Shown: positions 28,770-37,574, counted from the first letter of the stretch. The stretch is DNA of 64,000 bases from JACDAN01 sp963842235 (GCA_963842235.1 CAWJFT010000001.1:1364001-1428000), one strand, 5' to 3'. The notes: generated by a model from the letters alone, not told the origin. Program-made: numbers and translations.

Positions 28770-29246
28770 TCAGCCGATGATCTCGCCGAGCTCCTGTGCC
28801 AGGGATTCCGCGCCGGCCTTGTCGGCGGCGATCACCAAACACGTGTCGTCGCCGGCAAGCGTTCCGACGACGAGCGGATGTTCGATCCGGTCGAGCGCCC
28901 GCGCGATCGCCGGCGCCGAGCCGAGCTCGGACTGCACGACCACGATGTTCTGCGCGGCGACCGCCTGGCGGCCGAACTGCGAGAGCACCGCGGTGAGCGC
29001 CTCGCGCGGATTCGCACGACGCCCGTCATGCGCGAGCACGTACCGTGGACGTCCGAGCTGGTCGTGCGTCTTCTCGAGACCGAGCTCACGGATGTCGCGC
29101 GAGACGGTCGCCTGCGTCGCGAGACACCCCTCGGTAGCCAAGGCTGCGAGCAGGTCGTGCTGCGTCCCGATGCGCCGGCGAGAGACGAGGCTCGCGATCA
29201 GGCGCTGCCGTTCGCCCTTCCCGAACGGACGCGCATCCGACTGCAT
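28770..29246 (-). CDS. argR: Arginine repressor
   Basis: A 158-residue ArgR. The N-terminal winged helix shows 'LATQATVSRDIRELGLEK' (recognition helix), and the C-terminal domain shows the L-arginine-binding 'LAGDDTCLVIA' and the hexamer core. ArgR controls arginine biosynthesis and catabolism genes; none of the arg biosynthetic genes lies in this window. It stands alone between a 177-base intergenic space and a divergent small-gene operon. Confidence 0.93.
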   Translation of the reverse strand: MQSDARPFGKGERQRLIASLVSRRRIGTQHDLLAALATEGCLATQATVSRDIRELGLEKTHDQLGRPRYVLAHDGRRANPREALTAVLSQFGRQAVAAQNIVVVQSELGSAPAIARALDRIEHPLVVGTLAGDDTCLVIAADKAGAESLAQELGEIIG

Positions 29247-29294
29247 GTGCGCAGAATAGGTTTCCGGGATCGCCGCGCGCGGTAAGTTTCCCCC

Positions 29295-29411
29295 GTGCTT
29301 CGGAAGCTGCTCTGGATCGCGATGTCCTCCGTCGCCGTGCTGGTCGCTCGCAAGGCCGCCGAGCGCGCCTACCGGGTTGCCACGGGCGAGGACCCGCCGG
29401 TACGTCGGTGA
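29295..29411 (+). CDS. 38-residue membrane-associated protein
   Basis: Starts with GTG, one hydrophobic helix (LLWIAMSSVAVLVARKAAERAYR) and an acidic end 'GEDPP'; it resembles the start of DUF4235-type membrane proteins but is far shorter. Its stop overlaps the GTG of the next gene in GTGA, which supports it as a real first gene of the four-gene unit at 29295-30414. Confidence 0.6.
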   Translation: MLRKLLWIAMSSVAVLVARKAAERAYRVATGEDPPVRR

Positions 29412-29758
29412 ACAAGGGGGATCAACTCGTCGACCGCGCGGCCGACCGGCTTCGCGACCTCGCCGACCGAGCCGCCGCCGAGGGCGGGGTGGCGGCGAAG
29501 CTCGCTGAGTCGCTGGCCGAGGACGCAGCCTTCCTGCGCAACCTGAAGCCGAGCCTGATCAAGGCCCGAGCCAAGGGAGAAGCGCCGACCGACCGGCCTG
29601 CCGGAAGCTCAGCTCCGGCGCGGCCGCTGCTGCCACAGCCGCCGACGACGCAGGCTGAGGGTCCGAATCCGTTGCTGGTGGTCGGCGCCGCGCTCGTCAT
29701 CGGGATCGCCCTGGCCAAGCTGATCGACTGGAGAAGCCATGCCCATCCCAGAGACTGA
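29408..29758 (+). CDS. Small C-terminally anchored protein
   Basis: A 116-residue protein. An Ala/Leu/Glu/Arg-rich amphipathic N-terminal half ends near residue 60, a Pro-rich linker follows, and there is a C-terminal hydrophobic helix (LLVVGAALVIGIALAKLI). It starts at GTG and overlaps the holin-like gene by 20 bases. No known domain is recognised. Position suggests a subunit of the same membrane assembly as its neighbours. Confidence 0.65.
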   Translation: MNKGDQLVDRAADRLRDLADRAAAEGGVAAKLAESLAEDAAFLRNLKPSLIKARAKGEAPTDRPAGSSAPARPLLPQPPTTQAEGPNPLLVVGAALVIGIALAKLIDWRSHAHPRD

Positions 29759-30140
29759 GTCGCAGGGGCTCGGCACGAGCGCGAAGCTCGTCGCCGAGAA
29801 GGCGAGCTCGATCGCGCGGCTGGAGCTCGAGCTTGCGTCGCTGGAGCTCAAGAAGAAGGTCGCAGCGCTCGGCCTCGGTATCGGACTCGCAGCGGGAGCC
29901 GCAGTCGTGCTCTTCTATGCGATCGGGTTCATCTTCGCGACCATCGCGGCGGGGCTCGCGGAGGTCCTCCCCACCTGGCTCGCATTGCTGATCGTCGGCA
30001 TCGCGCTGCTCCTGATCGCCGGAGTCCTGGGCCTCCTCGCGGCACGCTGGTTCCAGCGAGGGACGCCTCCGGTCCCGAAGCAGGCGATCGACGAGGCTAA
30101 GCTCACGACCCAGGCGTTGAAGAGCGATGGCAACCGCTAA
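29739..30140 (+). CDS. Putative phage-holin-family (Actinobacteria YqjE-like) membrane protein
   Basis: A 133-residue protein of the Phage_holin_3_6/YqjE type. An N-terminal amphipathic helix 'ARLELELASLELKKKV' is followed by two transmembrane helices (about 45-75 and 80-108) with a short loop. Despite the name, this family is a chromosomal envelope protein in actinobacteria and proteobacteria (YqjE) and no lysis genes lie nearby. It overlaps both neighbouring genes. Confidence 0.8.
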   Translation: MPIPETESQGLGTSAKLVAEKASSIARLELELASLELKKKVAALGLGIGLAAGAAVVLFYAIGFIFATIAAGLAEVLPTWLALLIVGIALLLIAGVLGLLAARWFQRGTPPVPKQAIDEAKLTTQALKSDGNR

Positions 30141-30414
30141 CAACCGCACAACCGAGGATGTCCGGCGCGAGCTCGAGTCCGAGCGCGAGGGCCTGGCGCA
30201 GGCTGTCGATTCGCTTCGCGCCGGGGTCAAGGACGCGACGGACGTCGGCGCGAGGCTCCGAGGTAACCTGCCCGCCTTCACCGCCGGAGCACTCGGGCTT
30301 GGCTTCGTGCTCGCCGGCGGGGTCGGCGCGACTATGCGCTTCCTTGCGCGGCGCAGCCGCGAAGGCAAGGAGAAGGTCCGTTTCGGCCGTTTCTCCTTCG
30401 TCGACCGCGAGTAG
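30127..30414 (+). CDS. DUF3618-like membrane protein
   Basis: A 95-residue protein. An N-terminal amphipathic region 'TEDVRRELESEREGLAQAVDSLR' of the DUF3618 kind is followed by one membrane helix (LPAFTAGALGLGFVLAGGVG). DUF3618 genes are usually found right after the YqjE/holin-like gene and in the same order as here. Overlaps the preceding gene by 14 bases, and is followed by a long inverted repeat likely to end transcription. Confidence 0.78.
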   Translation: MATANNRTTEDVRRELESEREGLAQAVDSLRAGVKDATDVGARLRGNLPAFTAGALGLGFVLAGGVGATMRFLARRSREGKEKVRFGRFSFVDRE

Positions 30415-30428
30415 CTCGGCTCTGAGAT

Positions 30429-30495
30429 CGATTGCCGGGCCGGCCACGCCGCAGGCGGAATAGCCGCGGGCCTCGTGATGCCGGCCCGGCAATCG
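30429..30495. terminator. 16-bp perfect inverted repeat between convergent genes
   Basis: Arms at 30429-30444 and 30480-30495 are exact reverse complements. The 35-base interior has additional pairing (CACG/CGTG). It lies between the DUF3618 gene and the convergent cupredoxin gene, so a bidirectional terminator is the simplest reading. Confidence 0.65.
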
Positions 30496-30505
30496 GGATA
30501 GCGAC

Positions 30506-31201
30506 CTACGTCACTCGGAAGCCGCCACGCATCCGTGTGGCATGGGGGTCGCAGATGAACCGGTAGCGGCCGCGACGCAGCGTCAGCGTCCACGTCTTCG
30601 TGCCGCGAAAACCGACCGCGGTGCGCTTGTTCACGCCTGGGCCGATCAAGTGGAAGTTGTGCATCGCCGAGCGGTCGCGCACGACGATCTTGTAGCGGCC
30701 TCGCCGCAGCGCCGTCACGCGACGGCCGCTCGCCGTGCGCAGCGAGATCGTCGCCGATGGGCCGACCGTCGCCCTCAGCGTCTGAATCTTCGGCGGCGGT
30801 GGTGGTGGCGGAGGCGGCGGCGGTGGCGGGCCACCGCCGACGGTGAAGCTTCCGCGCATCGACGTGAAGTGCGGGTCGCACACGAAGCGGTACTGCTGCT
30901 TGTCCTGGAACGTCACCGTCCAGGTCTCGGTGCCCACGAACCCCACGGTCGTGGACATGTCCACGCCGGGGCCGGTGAGGTGGAAGTTGTGCATCGATGA
31001 CTGGTCGCGGACTTCGATCGTGTAGGTGCCTGCGGGGATATCCCGCACGGTGGAACCGGTCTCAGTCGTCAGCGAGATCACGAATGCGTCGTTCTGGCCG
31101 ACGCTCGCGATCAGGTTGTTCTGTGCAAACGCGGCGGTCGGGGAGCCCAATGCTCCGAGAGCCACGGCGGTGATGAGGAGCAGCCGAAGAGGATGGGTCA
31201 T
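30506..31201 (-). CDS. Secreted tandem cupredoxin-like protein
   Basis: A 231-residue protein: signal peptide (to AFAQ, residue 26), a first beta-sandwich (27-125), a linker of about 13 prolines and a second beta-sandwich (142-231). Both domains carry matching 'MHNFHL.GPGV' and 'CDPH...M.G' motifs, which give the type 1 copper ligands His, Cys, His and possibly Met in each. Thus it could bind two coppers and transfer electrons outside the membrane. Domain duplication with the same spacing suggests a tandem gene duplication. The stop is close to a long inverted repeat. Confidence 0.82.
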   Translation of the reverse strand: MTHPLRLLLITAVALGALGSPTAAFAQNNLIASVGQNDAFVISLTTETGSTVRDIPAGTYTIEVRDQSSMHNFHLTGPGVDMSTTVGFVGTETWTVTFQDKQQYRFVCDPHFTSMRGSFTVGGGPPPPPPPPPPPPPKIQTLRATVGPSATISLRTASGRRVTALRRGRYKIVVRDRSAMHNFHLIGPGVNKRTAVGFRGTKTWTLTLRRGRYRFICDPHATRMRGGFRVT

Positions 31202-31209
31202 GCCTGCCA

Positions 31210-31935
31210 CTACGTCCTCGTTTCCTGACCGGATTGGAGCCCCGGCACAATTGCCCGTTTCCCCTCCGAGAGCCGCAACATGATCGGGGCCGGCGGAACC
31301 GGAGGCCAGTTCTGATACTGGAGCATCGCCGGTAGAAGTCTGCCCCGTTCGCGAGCCAGACGAAAGGCCATGGTCTCGTCCTCCGGATCTGGGTGGACGT
31401 GGACAGTCGCATGGAACGCGCCGGTGACGACGAGAAGCGGCAGCGCATCGTCCCATTCCGCCAGCAGCCGCTCCGCCATCTCCCGGTCGCGGATTCGCCA
31501 GTCCCCCGGATGCGGCTCGGGGTCGAGACGATCGAAAGCGATGACCTGGTCGAGGCGGCCTTCGTCTCTCAGCCGTTGCAGGAGTGCGAAGTGCCCCGCC
31601 GCAATGCGGCCGTCGCCGCAGAAGAACTCCGCGGACGGCGGAAGCCTCCACAGACGCTCGAAGTCGAACGAACCGCTTCGGACGAAGTCCTGCACCGCCT
31701 CGTCCATCTCCTCGTGGGACCACTCGAAGGCGACGGCGCGCGTCTCCAGCGCCAGAGCGAGCGAGTAGAGGACACCGGGCGTCTCGTACACACCGTGCGG
31801 CTCGCCCACCACGATGAGCCCGGTCGCGGCGATCGACCCCCGCGCAGCATCGATCGAGTCGCCGTCTAATGCAAACGAGCCGAACCGGTACTCCCGGATC
31901 GCGGTGCGAAAGTCACCCGGCGACGTCACGACCAC
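31210..31935 (-). CDS. ChaN/erythromycin-esterase-like fold protein of unknown function
   Basis: A 241-residue soluble protein with the pattern of the EreA/ChaN/TraB-like superfamily: 'LIVVGEPHGVYETP' (a catalytic-type Glu-x-x-His near residue 44), 'AVAFEWSHEEMDEAV' and a C-terminal 'LLVVTGAFHATVHVHPD' with conserved His. Members include erythromycin esterases, haem-binding ChaN and peptidase-like TraB proteins, and the activity of this one is not predictable. It ends nine bases before the cupredoxin start on the same strand. Divergent from the cNMP-domain gene. Confidence 0.6.
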   Translation of the reverse strand: MVVTSPGDFRTAIREYRFGSFALDGDSIDAARGSIAATGLIVVGEPHGVYETPGVLYSLALALETRAVAFEWSHEEMDEAVQDFVRSGSFDFERLWRLPPSAEFFCGDGRIAAGHFALLQRLRDEGRLDQVIAFDRLDPEPHPGDWRIRDREMAERLLAEWDDALPLLVVTGAFHATVHVHPDPEDETMAFRLARERGRLLPAMLQYQNWPPVPPAPIMLRLSEGKRAIVPGLQSGQETRT

Positions 31936-31973
31936 GAGACGAGGCTACTCGGAGCGAAGTTACACTCGCCTGG

Positions 31974-32390
31974 ATGCTTCGCAAGAACGCCAAGGTCGAC
32001 TTGATCAAGAGCGTCCCGCTCTTTTCGGAGTGCTCGAAGAGGGAGCTTGGCGAAGTCGCCGGGATCGCAGACGAGATCGACCTCCGTGAAGGCAAGGAAT
32101 TGACGAAGCAGGGCGGGCTCGGACGCGAGTTCTTCATCCTCGTGGAGGGGACAGCCGACGTGAAGAAAGGCTCGCGCCGCGTGAACCAGCTCGGCCCGGG
32201 CGACTTCTTCGGCGAGATCTCGCTCATCAGGCACACACCGCGGACGGCGACGGTCGTCGCGACTTCTCCGGTCCGGACACTCGTGATCACCGAGCGGAGC
32301 TTCCAGACGCTTCTTCAGCACCAGCCGGGAATCCAGACCAAGGTGATGAGCGCGCTCGCCGCGCGCCTCGCGCCGGACGAGAAGATCTAG
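31974..32390 (+). CDS. Single-domain cyclic nucleotide-binding protein
   Basis: A 138-residue Crp-type cNMP-binding domain without a DNA-binding domain. 'FFILVEGTADVKKGSRRVNQL' gives the beta roll, and 'PGDFFGEISLIRHTPRTATVVA' is a full phosphate-binding cassette with the conserved Glu and Arg. It should bind cAMP or cGMP. With no output domain it may act as a regulatory subunit of a partner. The stop overlaps the pheT stop on the other strand. Confidence 0.85.
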   Translation: MLRKNAKVDLIKSVPLFSECSKRELGEVAGIADEIDLREGKELTKQGGLGREFFILVEGTADVKKGSRRVNQLGPGDFFGEISLIRHTPRTATVVATSPVRTLVITERSFQTLLQHQPGIQTKVMSALAARLAPDEKI

Positions 32391-34666
32391 GCCCGCAGCT
32401 CCGCGCCGAAGCGCTCCTGCAGGGCGTCGACGATCTTCTGGCGCAGGCCGGCCGCTTCTTCGTCCGTCAGGGTCCGTTCCGGCGACCGAAACTCGACGCG
32501 GAACGCGATCGACTTGCGGCCGATCCCCACCTGCTCGCCGTGGTAGACGTCGAACGGGACGATCTCGAAGAGCTCTGGGCCCACCGCTTCCCGCGCAGCG
32601 GCGACCAGCGTGCCGGCAGGCACGTCCTCCGCGACTGCGAACGCCAGATCCTGCTTGACGGCGGGGTACGTGATCACGTCCTCGTAGATGACGGGCTCGT
32701 GCGCAGCTTCAAAAAGCGTCTCCAGGTCGAGCTCAAACGCCGACCAGGTGCCCTCGAGCACACTCGGATGCACCTCGCCGAAGACTCCCGCCGGGGTCTT
32801 CGCAGCCTTGCCTGGATGGAGAAGCGGACCCTCGGCGCGCTCGACCTCCAGGTCGGCCTTCAGCGCCGCGTAGAGGGTCTCCACCACGCCCTTCACGCGG
32901 TTGAAGCCGCCCTCCAGGACGCCGGCCGCCCGGAGCCGCTCGTTCGGCAAATCGCCGTCCGGGAGGTAAACGCGCGCGATCTCGAACAGCGCAATCCCGC
33001 TGATGCCCACCTCGGCGTTCCGCCGCGCGGCCTCGACGAGGCTCGGTAGAAGGCGCGTTCGGAGCGCGGTCAGCTCCACGGAGATCGGCTCTTCCAGCTT
33101 CCACGTCGTTTCGTCGTCCGGCCGCAGTGACGGCGTGTAGATCTCCACGAAGCCAAGGCCGACGAGCGTGTCTTCGACGCGCCGCCGCAACTGCTGCTCG
33201 CGCGTGAGGCTGCCGAACATCGCGCTGCGCACGGGCAGCGTGAACGGGACGTCCTCGAGCCGGAACCGCGCCACCTCTTCGATCACGTCGACCTCGCGTG
33301 TGACGTCGCGGGCCCGCCAGGTCGGCACGACCACGCGCTCGCCTTCGACGTCGAAGCCGAGTCGGCCCAGCAGTTCGTACTGCTCCTCGGCAGGGGTCTC
33401 GAGGCCGATCAGCCGGTCGGCCCGCTCCGGCCGAAAGTGGACGACCGGACGCTCCGGAAGCTCCCCGTGGACATCCGTGTGCCCGACCCAGCGCGCTCCG
33501 GCGAGCTCGACGATGAGCTGCGTCGCCAGCGTCGCCGCCGGCTGGGCGAGGTACGGGTCGACCCCCTTTTCCCAGCGGTTCGAGCCTTCGGTGCGAAGCC
33601 GCAGGCGCTCGGACGAGCGGAAGATCGTGAACGGCTCGAAGTTCGCCGCCTCGAGCAGCACCTCGGTCGTCGAATCGCCGATCTCGGTGTCCTCGCCGCC
33701 CATGATCCCGGCGAGGGCGACCGACCGCTCGGCGTCGGCGATCATCAGGTCATCGGGCGTGAGGTCCCGGACGACGCCGTCGAGCGTCCGAAGCTGTTCC
33801 CCGGGCCTCGCGCGCCGCACCACGATCCGCCCGCCGTGCAGCTTCACGAAGTCGAAGGCGTGCAACGGATTCCCGAGCGCGAGCATCGCGTAGTTCGTCG
33901 CGTCGACGACGTTGGAGATCGGCCGCATGCCCGCGGCATTGAGGCGTGCCTTCAGCCAGATGGGCGAGGGGCCGACGTGCACGTCGCGGAACAGCCGTCC
34001 GATGTAGCGCGGGCAGCCCTCCAGATCCTCGATCTCGACCTCGACCGGCTCGTCCGCTACCTGCTCAGGCTCGACGCCCGACGCCGACGCGAGCTCGACG
34101 TCGTAGAGCGCCGCAACCTCGCGCGCCAGGCCGTAGATGGACAGGAGATCAGGCCGGTTTCCGGTCGCCTCCACGATCAGCACGTCGTCGACGATGGGCA
34201 GAGCGTCCGCAAGCGGCGTGCCGGGCTCGAAGCTGTCGTCGAGCACCATGATCCCCGTGTGGTCGGCGCCCAGGTCGACCTCGTCCTCGGCGAGGATCAT
34301 CCCGTTCGAGAGCTGGCCTCGCACCTTGCGCCGCTCGAGCTCGACCCCGCCCGGGAGCACGGCGCCGGGGAGCGCGACGGCGACGGTCGCTCCGGGGCCG
34401 AAGTTCCAGGCTCCGCAGACGATCTGCAGCGGCTCTTCGTCCCCGACGTCGACCCGGCAGAGCTGCAGACGGTCGGCGTTCGGATGCTTGGCTGCCTCGA
34501 CCACGCGGCCGACCCGGAAACGACCCACGTTGCCGTCGACATCGGGGACGCCCCGCCGCTCGATGCCCTCGACCTCCGCCGTGGAAACCGAGAGGCGCGT
34601 CGCCAGGTCGTCGAGGGGCATCTCGAGCGGCACATAGTCGCGCAGCCAGCTGATCGGGACGCGCAT
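32387..34666 (-). CDS. pheT: Phenylalanine-tRNA ligase beta subunit
   Basis: A 759-residue PheT. The order of domains is the tRNA-binding OB fold (residues 40-155, 'VVEAAKHPNADRLQLCRVDVG'), B3/B4 (about 200-390), B5 and the ferredoxin-fold anticodon-binding domain at the C-terminus. It edits Tyr-tRNA(Phe) and forms the heterotetramer with PheS. The ATG overlaps the PheS stop in TGATG. The C-terminus is convergent with the cNMP-domain gene, with a four-base overlap. Confidence 0.97.
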   Translation of the reverse strand: MRVPISWLRDYVPLEMPLDDLATRLSVSTAEVEGIERRGVPDVDGNVGRFRVGRVVEAAKHPNADRLQLCRVDVGDEEPLQIVCGAWNFGPGATVAVALPGAVLPGGVELERRKVRGQLSNGMILAEDEVDLGADHTGIMVLDDSFEPGTPLADALPIVDDVLIVEATGNRPDLLSIYGLAREVAALYDVELASASGVEPEQVADEPVEVEIEDLEGCPRYIGRLFRDVHVGPSPIWLKARLNAAGMRPISNVVDATNYAMLALGNPLHAFDFVKLHGGRIVVRRARPGEQLRTLDGVVRDLTPDDLMIADAERSVALAGIMGGEDTEIGDSTTEVLLEAANFEPFTIFRSSERLRLRTEGSNRWEKGVDPYLAQPAATLATQLIVELAGARWVGHTDVHGELPERPVVHFRPERADRLIGLETPAEEQYELLGRLGFDVEGERVVVPTWRARDVTREVDVIEEVARFRLEDVPFTLPVRSAMFGSLTREQQLRRRVEDTLVGLGFVEIYTPSLRPDDETTWKLEEPISVELTALRTRLLPSLVEAARRNAEVGISGIALFEIARVYLPDGDLPNERLRAAGVLEGGFNRVKGVVETLYAALKADLEVERAEGPLLHPGKAAKTPAGVFGEVHPSVLEGTWSAFELDLETLFEAAHEPVIYEDVITYPAVKQDLAFAVAEDVPAGTLVAAAREAVGPELFEIVPFDVYHGEQVGIGRKSIAFRVEFRSPERTLTDEEAAGLRQKIVDALQERFGAELRA

Positions 34667-35661
34667 CAGAACTGCCTCAGCGCTCGGAGGTCGCCCTCCC
34701 AGAGCACGCGGATGTCGGGGATGTCGTGCCGGAGCTGCGCGGCCCGCTCGAGCCCACAGCCGAACGCGAAGCCGGTCCACTCCTCGGGGTCGAGCCCGAC
34801 ATTCTCGAACACGCGTGGGTCGACCATGCCGGCGCCGCCCATCTCGATCCAGCCAGACCACTTGCACGTGCGGCAGCCCTCGCCGCCGCAGATCCCGCAC
34901 GAGACGTCGGGCTCGATCGAGGGCTCCGTGAACGGGAAGAAGTGTGTTCGGAAGCGGACACGTCGGTCCGGCCCGAAGAGCGCGCGCATGACGTGCAGCA
35001 GCGTGCCCTTGAGATCGGCGAGCGTCAGCCCCTTGTCGACGGCAAGCCCTTCGAACTGGTGGAAGATCGGATAGCGCGTGGCCGTGATCGCGTCCCGCCG
35101 GTAGACACGGCCGAGGGAGACCATGTAGATCGGCGGCTCCCTCTCCTCGAGCGAGTGGATCTGCGACGGCGACGTCTCCGTCCGCAGCACGTGCGTGTCG
35201 TCGAAGAAGAACGTGTCCCGATGTGACCTGCTGGGGTGCGTCGGCGCGAACGCGAGCTTGTCGAAGTTGAACTCGACCGTCTCGACCTCGCGGTCGTCGC
35301 GCACCTCGTAGCCGAGTCCCAGGAACGCGTCTTCCACGATGCGCCGCACCTGCGTGATCGGATGCAGGGCCCCGAGTGGCAGCTCCTCACCCGGAAGCGT
35401 CACGTCGACCACGTCCTCGGTCAGCGCACGGTCGAGCTCGGCGCGCTCGAGCTCCTGCTGCCGCGTCGCGAGCGCCTCTTCGATCGCCTCGCGGGCGTCG
35501 TTCAGCGCCATTCCCGTCTCCCGGTCCCGGACCTCGCGCAGGGCCTGCTTCAGCTCGCTTTTCCGTCCGAGATAGCGAATGCGGGCCTCGTCCAGCTCTC
35601 CGGCGGTCGACGCGTCCTCGACGGCCGCGAGCGCCTCGTGGCGGTACGCCTCAGCGTTCAA
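34666..35661 (-). CDS. pheS: Phenylalanine-tRNA ligase alpha subunit
   Basis: A 331-residue class II synthetase core subunit. Motif 2 lies around 'RTETSPSQIHSL' and 'GRVYRRDAITATRYPIFHQFEG', and motif 3 in 'FGCGLERAAQLRH'. The N-terminal coiled coil is about 1-85. It starts at a TTG. It is co-translated with pheT. The conserved order thrS-infC-rpmI-rplT-methyltransferase-pheST of many bacteria is preserved here but interrupted by plus-strand genes between 35.8 and 37.6 kb. Confidence 0.96.
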   Translation of the reverse strand: MNAEAYRHEALAAVEDASTAGELDEARIRYLGRKSELKQALREVRDRETGMALNDAREAIEEALATRQQELERAELDRALTEDVVDVTLPGEELPLGALHPITQVRRIVEDAFLGLGYEVRDDREVETVEFNFDKLAFAPTHPSRSHRDTFFFDDTHVLRTETSPSQIHSLEEREPPIYMVSLGRVYRRDAITATRYPIFHQFEGLAVDKGLTLADLKGTLLHVMRALFGPDRRVRFRTHFFPFTEPSIEPDVSCGICGGEGCRTCKWSGWIEMGGAGMVDPRVFENVGLDPEEWTGFAFGCGLERAAQLRHDIPDIRVLWEGDLRALRQF

Positions 35662-35793
35662 GACGGCCCCGGTTCGGGTCTCGGTGGATCGGCGAGAGCG
35701 TCAGTGCCGGTCCCCGGACACGAGCCGGGGCCGGGTAAACGGGGAATCCAAGCGCCTCATCGCCATGCCGACACGATAACGGAGAATGGCCCC

Positions 35794-36483
35794 GTGGATC
35801 CGTACGCCGGCTTCGCCGACATCTACGAGGAATGGTCAGTCGTCATGACCGAGGACGTCCCGTTCTACGTCGACCTCGCGCGAGAGGCAGACGGGCCGGT
35901 CGTCGAGCTCGCCGTCGGAACGGGGCGGGTCGCCGTGCCCGTCGCGCAGGCGATCGGGCGGCCGGTGATCGGCATCGACGCGTCCTCGGCGATGCTCGCG
36001 AAAGCGCGCGAGGCGGCGCAAGCGGCCGGGGTCCAGCTCGACCTGCGCGAAGGCGACATGCGGGAGCTCACGCTGGAGGAGCCGGCTGCGCTGATCTATT
36101 GCCCCTTCCGATCGCTCCTCCACCTCCCGACGTGGGCCGACCGGCGTCGCACCTTTGAACGGGTCGCCGCGGCTCTGCGGCCCGGTGGACGGTTCGCCTG
36201 GAACGCGTTCGTCTTCAGCCACTCGATCGCAGCTCGCCTCGACGGCCAGCGCCAGGAAGAGCCCGTGCCGCACACTCCGCGCTATGCCGTCGGTGACAGC
36301 CGGATCGACCTCACTCTCGATTCCGGCGCAGTGACGTCTCTCTGGTGGGCGACGAAGAACGAGTGGCTCGGGCTGATCGACGTAGCGGGTCTCGAGGTCG
36401 AAGCCCTCTACGGCTGGTTCGATCGACGGCCGTTCGCCGACGACAGCGCGGAGTTCGTGTGGGTGGCGCGGAAGCCCCGATAG
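35794..36483 (+). CDS. Class I SAM-dependent methyltransferase
   Basis: A 229-residue methyltransferase. The SAM motif I is 'VVELAVGTGRVAVPVA' and motif II 'VIGIDASSAMLAKAREAA'; 'YCPFRSLLHLPTWADRRRTFERVAAALRPGGRFAWNAF' (in segments) completes the Rossmann fold. Substrate unknown. It starts with GTG, preceded by GGAGA. The next gene is a paralogue starting within its last 25 bases. Confidence 0.88.
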   Translation: MDPYAGFADIYEEWSVVMTEDVPFYVDLAREADGPVVELAVGTGRVAVPVAQAIGRPVIGIDASSAMLAKAREAAQAAGVQLDLREGDMRELTLEEPAALIYCPFRSLLHLPTWADRRRTFERVAAALRPGGRFAWNAFVFSHSIAARLDGQRQEEPVPHTPRYAVGDSRIDLTLDSGAVTSLWWATKNEWLGLIDVAGLEVEALYGWFDRRPFADDSAEFVWVARKPR

Positions 36484-37574
36484 AGACATACGACGCAATC
36501 GCCGAGCTCTACGACCCGTGGAGCAGAAGCGTCACCGAAGACATCCCCTTCTACGTCGCGGAGGCTTTGAAGTCCGGCGGGCCCATCGTCGAGCTCGGTG
36601 TCGGCACCGGCCGTATCGCCGTGCCGACGGCGTCCGCGGGCGTCAAGGTGATCGGCGTCGACTCGTCCGCCCGAATGCTCGAGATCTGCCGGCGCCAGGC
36701 GGAGGAAGCGGGCGTCACCGAGCTGCTCGACCTACGGCTCGGCGATCTGGCCGCGCCCCCTGTCTCTGAACGGGTTCGCCTCGTGACGTGTCCGTTCCGC
36801 GCCTACCTGCATCTTCAGGACGAGGAGGCTCGCGTCGGAGCGTTCCGCGCCGCCCGAGAACTTCTCCTCCCCGGCGGCCGGCTGATCTTCGACGTCTTCG
36901 CACCGAGACGAGACGACATCGAGGAGACCCACGGCCGCTGGATCGAACGCGAGCCGGAGATCTTCGAGCGCGCCGACTGGGACGAGGAGGCGCAGACGCT
37001 GACGCTGTCCGTACGCGGTCCGGGGGGCGCTGGGACGATGCGGCTCGCGTGGATCTCCGAGCCGGAGTGGCGGCGGACCTTGGAGAAGTCCGGCTTCGAA
37101 GTCGAGCGGAGCTACGGCTGGTTCGACTACCGCCCGTATCGGGGCGGCGAGGACATGGTCTTCATCGGCAGTGCGGCCCGACTAGAGGAGCTCGACCTCG
37201 TCGCCGGCGGCGACTTCTCCGCTCTCGACGACGCGGGCCAGCATTCCCCGCCTCCCGTCGAGCTCCGCCTGGAGGCCCGGGCGGATCTCGTCCATCCGCG
37301 AGCACGGGTCGCAGACCATCGTGATCTCGAACAGCGCGTCCCCGACTCGGACCTGCTGCCCGACGGGCCAGTCGTGGACATCCGCGCCCTCGATCGTGAA
37401 GTTCTCGCGGATCCGGCCGTAGTCGACGCCGAGTGCGTCGAGGTGCTCTGCCGAGGCGAAGAGCACCTGGCGCTTCGTGCCTGGGCGCGCGTGGGCGCAG
37501 CCGTCGAGGCCGTGTTCCTCGAGCGCGCGCACGCGCTCCTGCGCATCCATCCGGCCGCTCCCCTTCGCCGGTGA
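36459..37574 (+). CDS. Class I SAM-dependent methyltransferase, paralogue with read-through C-terminus
   Basis: The paralogue shares 'VVELAVGTGRVAVP'-type motif I (here 'IVELGVGTGRIAVPTA'), 'GVDSSARMLEICRRQA', 'LVTCPFRAYLHLQDEEAR' and 'LLLPGGRLIFDVFAP', and the C-terminal 'SYGWFDYRPY'. Its sister ends at the equivalent of residue 235. Here the frame stays open to residue 371 through DNA antisense to the MOSC gene. The extra part has no methyltransferase features, so the true C-terminus is likely near 37185 and the natural stop may have been lost to a local sequence error. Starts at GTG 36459, overlapping the first gene. Confidence 0.75.
   Translation: MGGAEAPIETYDAIAELYDPWSRSVTEDIPFYVAEALKSGGPIVELGVGTGRIAVPTASAGVKVIGVDSSARMLEICRRQAEEAGVTELLDLRLGDLAAPPVSERVRLVTCPFRAYLHLQDEEARVGAFRAARELLLPGGRLIFDVFAPRRDDIEETHGRWIEREPEIFERADWDEEAQTLTLSVRGPGGAGTMRLAWISEPEWRRTLEKSGFEVERSYGWFDYRPYRGGEDMVFIGSAARLEELDLVAGGDFSALDDAGQHSPPPVELRLEARADLVHPRARVADHRDLEQRVPDSDLLPDGPVVDIRALDREVLADPAVVDAECVEVLCRGEEHLALRAWARVGAAVEAVFLERAHALLRIHPAAPLRR

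Noticed and set aside
29739..30140. Holin-like gene as evidence for a prophage
   Set aside because: No lysis, capsid, portal or terminase genes nearby; this holin-like family is chromosomal.
35700..35740. Attenuator upstream of pheS
   Set aside because: Only a short CCCCGG/CCGGGG hairpin and no Phe-rich leader peptide; not enough to claim regulation.
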